NCBI GenBank assembly: GCA_016935035.1
Contig: JAFGRR010000096.1
Span: forward strand, 1 to 6,122
DNA: 6,122 bases
Source of the DNA: Phycisphaerae bacterium
Lineage (GTDB): Bacteria > Planctomycetota > Phycisphaerae > UBA1845 > Fen-1342
Reading direction: 5' to 3'
Shown here: positions 1 through 3,608 of the stretch, one piece after another
Position numbering within the stretch: the first letter of the stretch is position 1
How the letters are laid out: the number at the start of each line of letters is the position of its first letter
Translations under genes and position numbers: made by a program
The notes under the pieces: generated by a model
Database searches by the model: none
Told to the model about the DNA's origin: nothing
The model's input: only the letters and a program-made list of their open reading frames with translations

Positions 1-1
1 A

Positions 2-70
2 GACATCGCCAATGCCCGCGACACAGTGCTGGAAGCCGCCAGAACGTACCTGCGCGAGCAGTGCCGATAG
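2..70 (+). CDS. 3' end of an unidentified gene (truncated by window start)
   Basis: A frame open from base 2 runs for 22 codons and ends at a TAG (68-70). The residues are mostly helix-forming with alternating acidic, basic and hydrophobic side chains, ending in ...TYLREQCR, which reads like the C-terminal helix of a normal protein. Nothing in this short tail identifies a family. It is on the same strand as the following tRNA and phoH gene but is separated from the tRNA promoter by about 130 nt. The alternative frame that starts at 12 is arginine/proline-rich and looks like a shadow. The call rests only on the open frame and its plausible composition, so confidence is moderate to low. Confidence 0.4.
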   Translation, partial: DIANARDTVLEAARTYLREQCR

Positions 71-198
71 CATCGCGTTGCACCAGCTACGCCGTTCCGC
101 TGGCCGCCGACACCCGCGGCCCCTCGTGTGGCAGTCGCCTGACTGTCAATCCGAACCAACCCCGCCGCCCCCACCATCCCAGATTCGCCGCAAGCGCC

Positions 199-228
199 TT
201 GACGCCCGCCGCCGATCCCCGGCACAAT
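199..228 (+). promoter_or_regulatory. Promoter of the tRNA-Val gene
   Basis: TTGACG (199-204, 5 of 6 to the -35 consensus) lies 18 bp before CACAAT (223-228, 4 of 6 to the -10 consensus). The predicted start near 235 falls only about four bases before the mature tRNA 5' end at 239, a usual arrangement for a stand-alone tRNA gene with a very short 5' leader. Confidence 0.55.
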
Positions 229-238
229 ACTGGATCAA

Positions 239-312
239 GGGCGTTTAGCTCAGTCGGCTAGAGCGCATCCTTCACACGGATGAGGTCACAGGTTCGAGTC
301 CTGTAACGCCCA
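239..312 (+). tRNA. tRNA-Val (anticodon CAC)
   Basis: A full cloverleaf can be folded by eye. The 7-bp acceptor stem pairs 239-245 (GGGCGTT) with 305-311 (AACGCCC), with discriminator A312. The D arm starts with GCTC and closes with GAGC. The anticodon stem CATCC/GGATG encloses the loop TTCACAC, placing anticodon CAC at 273-275, which reads the valine codon GTG. The T arm pairs ACAGG with CCTGT around TTCGAGT. The 3' CCA is not encoded, since A312 is followed by ATC, so it must be added by the CCA-adding nucleotidyltransferase. No T-rich terminator is visible in the 115 nt before phoH. Confidence 0.97.
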
Positions 313-390
313 ATCATCGTAAGTCCCGCCGAATGCCAGGATTAGCATGGCTGCTCAATAATCCGCTCCCCCTCCGCACAAGTCCCTTGT

Positions 391-418
391 TTGTCAGGCC
401 GCCGCGGACCGCTACACT
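391..418 (+). promoter_or_regulatory. Promoter immediately upstream of phoH
   Basis: TTGTCA (391-396, 5 of 6 to the -35 consensus) is followed after 16 bp by TACACT (413-418, 4 of 6 to the -10 consensus). The last base of the -10 box is only 9 nt from the ATG at 428, so the transcript would start at about 424-428, at or within a few bases of the start codon. No Shine-Dalgarno-like sequence precedes this ATG. Confidence 0.5.
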
Positions 419-427
419 AGCCGGCCT

Positions 428-1729
428 ATGCGGAAGAACTACGTACTCGACGCCAACATCCTGATCCACGACCCCCAGTCGGTCTTTCAGTTCGCCGACA
501 ACACCGTGATCATTCCGGTGGGCGTGATCAGCGAGATTGACCGGTTCAAGAAGGAGATGACCGACCGCGGCTATTCCGCCCGGGCGGTTGTCCGGCTGCT
601 TGATGGACTGCGCAACTCGCACAGCCTCGCCGACGGCGTCCCGCTGGAGAATGGCGGGCACCTGCGCGTCTACTGCGATCCGCAGGACGTCACCGCCAGT
701 CCCCAGGGCAGCGCCGATATCGAGATCCTGCGCGTCGCCCGCGCCATCCACGAGGCCGAGCCGACCACACCGGTCGTCATCGTCACCAAGGACATCAACC
801 TGCGCATCCGCGCCGACGCCGTCGGGCTGCGGGCGGAGGATTACGAGAGCGACCGCGTCGAGCTCTCGCAGATATCGGTTGACGAATTCGAGGAAGAGAC
901 CGACGCCGGCACGCTTGAGACCCTGCGCGAGCACGGCGAGGTCGCTCTGGGCGGCGGAACACGCCTGCCGAACGCCTATGGCCTACTGCGGCCGCCGAAC
1001 GGTGCGCGCCAGACCGCCCTGGTGCGCGTCAGTGCTGACGGCCAGCGGCTTCTGGCGGTCAAACAGGCCGAAAAAGGCCTGATGGGCGTCAAGCCGCGCA
1101 ACAAGGAGCAATACTTTGCCGTCGACGCCCTTCTCGATGACGATATCCAGCTCGTCACACTGATGGGCAAGGCCGGCACCGGCAAAACGCTGCTCGCGAT
1201 CGCGGCGGCGCTCCAGTCCGCTCTCCGCCGTAAGCAGTTCCGGCGTGTCCTAGTCGCCCGCCCGGTCGTGCCGATGGGCCGCGACATAGGCTACCTGCCG
1301 GGCGAGGTTTCCAAGAAGCTCGAACCCTGGATGAAGCCCATCACCGACACGCTGGAGTATCTGCTTGCAACGAGCGGCCCGGTGCGTGGCCAGTCGGACG
1401 CCGCCGGCCTGATGCAGTCCGGCCTGGTCGAGCTTCAGCCGCTAACGTACATCCGCGGCCGCAACATCTCGAACCGCTTTGTGGTGATTGACGAGGCGCA
1501 GAACCTGACGCCGCTTGAGGTTAAGACGATCATCACGCGCATGGGCGCCGATGCGAAGGTCGTGCTGACCGGCGATCCGCACCAGATCGACAATCCGTAC
1601 GTCGATGCGAGCAGCAGCGGGTTTACGTACTTGGTGAAGCGCTTTCGGGGTCAGGCGATCGCGGCCCACGTGCAGCTTCGCAAAGGCGAACGCAGCTCAC
1701 TGGCGGAGTTGGCGGCCAACCTCCTCTAG
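428..1729 (+). CDS. phoH2: PIN-domain PhoH family ATPase/ribonuclease
   Basis: This is a 433-residue two-domain protein of the PIN-PhoH (PhoH2/YlaK-type) family. Studied members couple an N-terminal PIN ribonuclease to a C-terminal RecA-like ATPase and act as cytoplasmic RNA helicase/nucleases. The N-terminal PIN domain (about residues 5-140) starts with YVLDANILIHD and carries the expected acidic positions D8, E36, D97 and D122 (TKDINLR). The PhoH domain (about 225-433) has a Walker A motif GKAGTGKT (247-254), the RPVVPMGRDIGYLPG segment (278-292), Walker B FVVIDEAQNL (351-360, D355/E356) and the TGDPHQID motif (381-388). Length and domain order are normal and no key residue is missing. The ATG at 428 is chosen because the PIN motif begins at residue 5 and a promoter sits directly before it; there is no ribosome binding site, suggesting a leaderless mRNA. 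It appears monocistronic. The family is clear; the substrate is not, and the symbol follows the two-domain homologues. Confidence 0.95.
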   Translation: MRKNYVLDANILIHDPQSVFQFADNTVIIPVGVISEIDRFKKEMTDRGYSARAVVRLLDGLRNSHSLADGVPLENGGHLRVYCDPQDVTASPQGSADIEILRVARAIHEAEPTTPVVIVTKDINLRIRADAVGLRAEDYESDRVELSQISVDEFEEETDAGTLETLREHGEVALGGGTRLPNAYGLLRPPNGARQTALVRVSADGQRLLAVKQAEKGLMGVKPRNKEQYFAVDALLDDDIQLVTLMGKAGTGKTLLAIAAALQSALRRKQFRRVLVARPVVPMGRDIGYLPGEVSKKLEPWMKPITDTLEYLLATSGPVRGQSDAAGLMQSGLVELQPLTYIRGRNISNRFVVIDEAQNLTPLEVKTIITRMGADAKVVLTGDPHQIDNPYVDASSSGFTYLVKRFRGQAIAAHVQLRKGERSSLAELAANLL

Positions 1730-1930
1730 CGGCGCAAAGTGCGCAGCAATGCGCCAGCCTTCCATGTAGCGACCGACGTCTCGTCGACCGTCTTCTGTTC
1801 ACATGGCCAGGACATCACCCCTCAAGACTACATGCCGCCTCAACGCCATACTCTTACCAAACATGATGTTAGCGTGCGCAGAAAGAGTGCCAGCGCGACG
1901 GCAAGTACAGACTTCAGCGTGGGGGCCGTT

Positions 1931-1939
1931 TGTGGATAA
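1931..1939 (-). promoter_or_regulatory. Perfect DnaA-box nonamer
   Basis: TGTGGATAA on the + strand is the exact complement of the high-affinity DnaA box TTATCCACA. It lies in intergenic DNA, 14 bp before an eight-T run. I found no second clear box nearby, so an origin of replication is not supported. It could be a regulatory or titration box, or a chance match. Confidence 0.35.
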
Positions 1940-1988
1940 CCCGTGAATTCAAGTTTTTTTTGAAGCGTCGTGCGCGTGGTCCATAGGC

Positions 1989-2018
1989 TTGACAATTGAT
2001 GCAAGTGGCCCGTGTGAT
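1989..2018 (+). promoter_or_regulatory. Distal candidate promoter upstream of the large RNA
   Basis: A perfect -35 hexamer TTGACA (1989-1994) is followed after 18 bp by TGTGAT (2013-2018, 4 of 6 to the -10 consensus), predicting a start near 2025. It would give a transcript about 95 nt longer at its 5' end than the proximal promoter. The weak -10 box makes this the less certain of the two. Confidence 0.35.
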
Positions 2019-2084
2019 CGGCATTGTATTTTGCACGCAAATTACTAACAGGATGTCAACAACTCGCCACCGTTTCGAAGCGAT

Positions 2085-2113
2085 TTGCCCGCGCCAAATA
2101 GCGCGGCTATATT
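2085..2113 (+). promoter_or_regulatory. Proximal promoter of the large structured RNA
   Basis: TTGCCC (2085-2090, 4 of 6 to the -35 consensus) and TATATT (2108-2113, 5 of 6 to the -10 consensus) are separated by the optimal 17 bp. The predicted start is close to G2120, which coincides with the first base pairs of the first RNA hairpin (2119-2124 with 2131-2136). A promoter this close to the structured region supports a dedicated transcript rather than an untranslated part of a neighbouring mRNA. Confidence 0.55.
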
Positions 2114-2285
2114 CAAGGTGCGACGATGAGGTCGCAAGATGCTTGGCACCTCAGTCTGGTCCGGGCAACCCCGGTAGAACGAGGTGAGCCGCTCAAAGAG
2201 CGTCGGATGTCGGCAGTGATGCACGGCGCGGCGTGAGGCGAACCGATAAGCCCGAGCGGTGTCTCGTTCGAATGCTACGGATTGG

Positions 2286-2297
2286 GCCGGTGCGAAA
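2286..2297 (+). repeat. Internal repeat A, copy 1 (GCCGGTGCGAAA)
   Basis: This 12-base string occurs again exactly at 2702-2713 in the same RNA. In this copy the A-rich 3' part leads directly into the hairpin 2297-2302/2306-2311. It may be a reused structural module. Confidence 0.6.
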
Positions 2298-2405
2298 ACC
2301 CTAAGAGGGTTGTCTCGTACATCTCGGGCGGCTTGCCGCCAAGGGCGCACGAGGCACGGCGAATGCTGATCGATACTCTGAGGCGCAGGGCCTGCTGGCT
2401 CGGCC

Positions 2406-2415
2406 AGCGGTTGGG
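2406..2415 (+). repeat. Internal repeat B, copy 1 (AGCGGTTGGG)
   Basis: This 10-base string recurs exactly at 2886-2895. It follows repeat A by about 110 nt here and by about 170 nt in the second half, so the two repeats keep the same order. Confidence 0.55.
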
Positions 2416-2701
2416 AGCGCGTGAGAGGAGGTCGGGCGAAATCCCGGCCAAGGTGCTCGCCGGAGAACCCTGAAAGGGAGAAGCCCAAGGGAGCCGCCAG
2501 CGGTCGGCACACTAAACCAGTGCCGCGCCGTCAGGCACTCTCGCGAGGGTGAAAGCCCAGGAACCGCGGTCCGCGAGGCCGGCACGTCGCTTCGTCGGCG
2601 AGCGCATTCGCGGGAGAAACGGTATGTGGGTTCACGCGGGCGGAAACGCCCGGGTACCTCGCGGGATGGGAATGCTCCGAAGGGCGAATCCCACGAGCGC
2701 T

Positions 2702-2713
2702 GCCGGTGCGAAA
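2702..2713 (+). repeat. Internal repeat A, copy 2 (GCCGGTGCGAAA)
   Basis: This is the exact second copy of the 2286-2297 string. Here GCCGGT (2702-2707) pairs with ACCGGC (2718-2723) and the GCGAAA part forms the 10-nt A-rich loop. Confidence 0.6.
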
Positions 2714-2885
2714 CAAAACCGGCCAGGGATCGAAGGGAGAAAGCCGTCAAGAGGGTAGCCAAACCCTGAAGGCGGAACGTAGCGGGCAGGCAAAACCCGC
2801 GTCAGGTGGACCTTCGATTCTGAGATGTGCTGAAGGGAGCAGAAGTCCATTAGAGGAGCTGGACGACTGCGGTCGACCGGCTAGG

Positions 2886-2895
2886 AGCGGTTGGG
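2886..2895 (+). repeat. Internal repeat B, copy 2 (AGCGGTTGGG)
   Basis: This is the exact second copy of the 2406-2415 string, 480 nt downstream. It lies between the helix strands GAGC (2885-2888) and GCTC (2918-2921), with which it partly overlaps. Confidence 0.55.
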
Positions 2896-3105
2896 CAAGA
2901 CTCTATACGGAGGCAAAGCTCGACGAGAGGGTTCGGATTGGGTCACTGAAAGGTCTCCCACCGGCTCTCGCCGAAGGAAAACCACACGGCCGAGAGAAGG
3001 CTCAACGGCGAAGTGGGATCACGAAACCAATACCGTGGTACTTCGGCGGGATACACACTCTGAACGGGCAGCTAATCCGAAAAGAGGACGTCTCGGCGCG
3101 GCGAC

Positions 3106-3192
3106 GCGACGAAGCGAGCAACTGTTCCGAACACTCTGAAGGGCGCACGCGCATCGCCTGACCTCTCGTCGCTTTTTTTGCGCGCTTTTTTT
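3106..3192 (+). terminator. Probable intrinsic termination region of the large RNA
   Basis: Two T7 tracts (3173-3179 and 3186-3192) stand out in GC-rich DNA. GCGACGA (3106-3112) can pair over seven bases with TCGTCGC (3166-3172), which touches the first T tract. CGCGC (3138-3142) can pair with GCGCG (3180-3184) before the second. The stems have long loops rather than forming compact classic terminators, so the exact mechanism is uncertain, but the position fits the 3' end of the structured region. Confidence 0.45.
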
Positions 3193-3206
3193 GAACTGCC
3201 GGCACC

Positions 3207-3232
3207 GCGTCGACACTCTGGGGTGTTGACGC
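3207..3232. repeat. 10-bp inverted repeat downstream of the RNA T tracts
   Basis: The arms 3207-3216 and 3223-3232 pair over ten positions with one G-U, around a six-base loop. It begins 14 nt after the second T tract. No T run follows on either strand, so it is not a typical terminator. It could be a 3' structural domain if transcription reads through. Confidence 0.6.
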
Positions 3233-3388
3233 AGCCCCGCCGCTTCGTCGCTTCGCCTCAGCCGCCCACCACGCCATTGCACATTAGTTCAGGATAAAAC
3301 CCGCGTTTAAACTCGATAGGCCATGGACGCGGCGCCGCCCAACGCGGCAGGCCCCCTTGACGCAAAATGGAGCACAGCCCGATGACGT

Positions 3389-3408
3389 GGCGTTCGGCTG
3401 CGAACGCC
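3389..3408. repeat. Perfect 8-bp inverted repeat (possible weak terminator)
   Basis: GGCGTTCG pairs with CGAACGCC around a four-base loop. On the + strand it is followed by CCTTTGCC, too few T for a strong intrinsic terminator. It sits about 80 bp before the gdhA -10 box and might insulate that promoter from upstream transcription. Confidence 0.5.
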
Positions 3409-3448
3409 CTTTGCCGTCGGCGATTGACTGGTCCGCGTGTCCGGTTCT

Positions 3449-3492
3449 GGTGGACTATCAAGTGAATAATCACGTCGCTATAATGGTCCACC
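3449..3492 (+). promoter_or_regulatory. gdhA promoter with operator-like dyads
   Basis: TATAAT (3479-3484) is a perfect -10 box predicting a start near 3491 and a leader of about 118 nt. No good -35 hexamer lies at the right distance, which suggests activator dependence or a different sigma contact. The perfect dyad GTGAATAATCAC (3462-3473) fills the region where RNA polymerase would contact the -35 and spacer. A wider inverted repeat, GGTGGAC (3449-3455) with GTCCACC (3486-3492), brackets the -10 box. These are typical positions for repressor binding. The spacing GTGA-N4-TCAC is two bases shorter than a CRP site, so no known regulator is claimed. Confidence 0.55.
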
Positions 3493-3511
3493 TTTGCTGA
3501 TTTTTGACGCA

Positions 3512-3588
3512 CTGGCGCTGGACGGCGCCAGCCACGGATACACCAGACGCCCTTAGGCGTTCTGGAAGACGGATCAATTGTGACAATT
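3512..3588 (+). promoter_or_regulatory. Structured 5' leader of gdhA mRNA
   Basis: Three hairpins lie in tandem between the predicted start and the ribosome binding site: 3512-3518/3525-3531 (7 bp, six-base loop), 3543-3551/3556-3565 (9 bp with bulged T3560, loop CTTA), and 3576-3580/3584-3588 (5 bp, loop TGA). The last ends about 8 nt before the purine-rich ribosome binding site. No T tract follows the strong hairpins, so transcription attenuation is not obvious. A translational or stability role is more likely. No known riboswitch was recognised. Confidence 0.45.
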
Positions 3589-3594
3589 CGAGTT

Positions 3595-3604
3595 AGAGAG
3601 AGGG
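3595..3604 (+). promoter_or_regulatory. Ribosome binding site of gdhA
   Basis: A purine tract AGAGAGAGGG ends four bases before the ATG at 3609; its GAGAG part lies at the usual distance. It supports the chosen start and contrasts with phoH, which has none. Confidence 0.65.
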
Positions 3605-3608
3605 TCGC

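Larger units (their letters stand above)
1730..2084. other. Non-coding stretch between phoH and the large RNA
   Basis: I see no credible gene in these 355 bases: the open frames here are short, have no ribosome binding site and give low-complexity or unrecognisable peptides. It is noticeably less GC-rich than the flanking DNA. It holds a perfect DnaA-box nonamer (1931-1939), a run of eight T (1954-1961) flanked by TTCAA/TTGAA arms, and a TTGACA-containing promoter candidate (1989-2018). No convincing GC-rich terminator hairpin for phoH directly precedes the T run. Confidence 0.6.
2118..3179 (+). ncRNA. Very large structured non-coding RNA, family not recognised
   Basis: About 1,060 nt without a credible gene in any frame but rich in hairpins with purine-rich loops. 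Perfect or near-perfect stems include 2119-2124/2131-2136; 2147-2152/2181-2186 enclosing 2161-2165/2170-2174; 2190-2194/2198-2202; 2297-2302/2306-2311; 2394-2399/2403-2408; 2430-2436/2443-2449 (CGAAAT loop); 2505-2510/2520-2525; 2637-2642/2647-2652 (GAAA tetraloop); 2702-2707/2718-2723; 2752-2756/2763-2767; 2782-2786/2796-2800; 2864-2867/2872-2875; and 3097-3100/3105-3108 (GCGA tetraloop). Longer-range helices join 2250-2256 to 2323-2329 and 2726-2736 to 2811-2821. Unpaired stretches are A-rich (GAAA, AAAAC), as in ornate RNAs with tertiary contacts. A promoter precedes it and T tracts follow. RNase P and tmRNA signatures are absent. A degenerate group II intron was considered because the 5' end reads GTGCG, but no domain V or reverse transcriptase is visible. 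Giant RNAs such as GOLLD, ROOL or OLE are possible relatives that I cannot test. Ends are approximate. Confidence 0.72.
3193..3478. other. Non-coding, hairpin-rich spacer before the gdhA promoter
   Basis: I see no gene here. It contains a 10-bp inverted repeat at 3207-3216/3223-3232 (one G-U, six-base loop) and a perfect 8-bp one at 3389-3396/3401-3408 (loop GCTG), the latter followed by only CCTTT. A 20-codon frame at 3323-3385 has no ribosome binding site and is ignored. Confidence 0.55.

Noticed and set aside
314..934. 206-residue - strand frame opposite phoH
   Set aside because: It is antisense to the PIN domain of a clearly real gene, with hydrophobic low-complexity composition typical of GC-rich antisense frames.
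1739..1939. 66-residue + strand frame after phoH
   Set aside because: It begins with GTG ten bases after the phoH stop without a clear ribosome binding site, and the peptide resembles no family.
2045..2762. Two - strand open frames (2045-2512 and 2301-2762) across the large RNA
   Set aside because: They overlap each other, lack start signals, and encode low-complexity arginine/proline/serine-rich peptides opposite the structured RNA.
2706..3161. 151-residue + strand open frame inside the large RNA
   Set aside because: It has no ribosome binding site and a composition rich in R, G, E and S imposed by the purine-rich hairpins. It shows no recognisable domain, and its frame crosses many stems. 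It is best explained as a non-coding RNA shadow.
2118..3179. Group II intron
   Set aside because: The 5' GTGCG fits the intron consensus, but I could not find a 34-nt domain V with its GNRA-capped stem and catalytic AGC near the 3' end, nor any reverse transcriptase fragment, and a promoter and T tracts bound the region. A covariance-model search could still overturn this.
2118..3179. RNase P RNA or tmRNA
   Set aside because: The conserved RNase P blocks (for example GGAAAGTCCGGGC and ACAGAA) and a tmRNA TTCGA-containing tRNA-like 3' end are not present, and the length is too great.
3323..3385. 20-codon + strand frame in the spacer before gdhA
   Set aside because: No ribosome binding site, alanine/proline-rich, and too short to support.
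3462..3473. CRP/FNR binding site in the gdhA promoter
   Set aside because: The dyad has GTGA-N4-TCAC, two bases shorter than the GTGA-N6-TCAC spacing of CRP-type sites, so only an unspecified operator is proposed.
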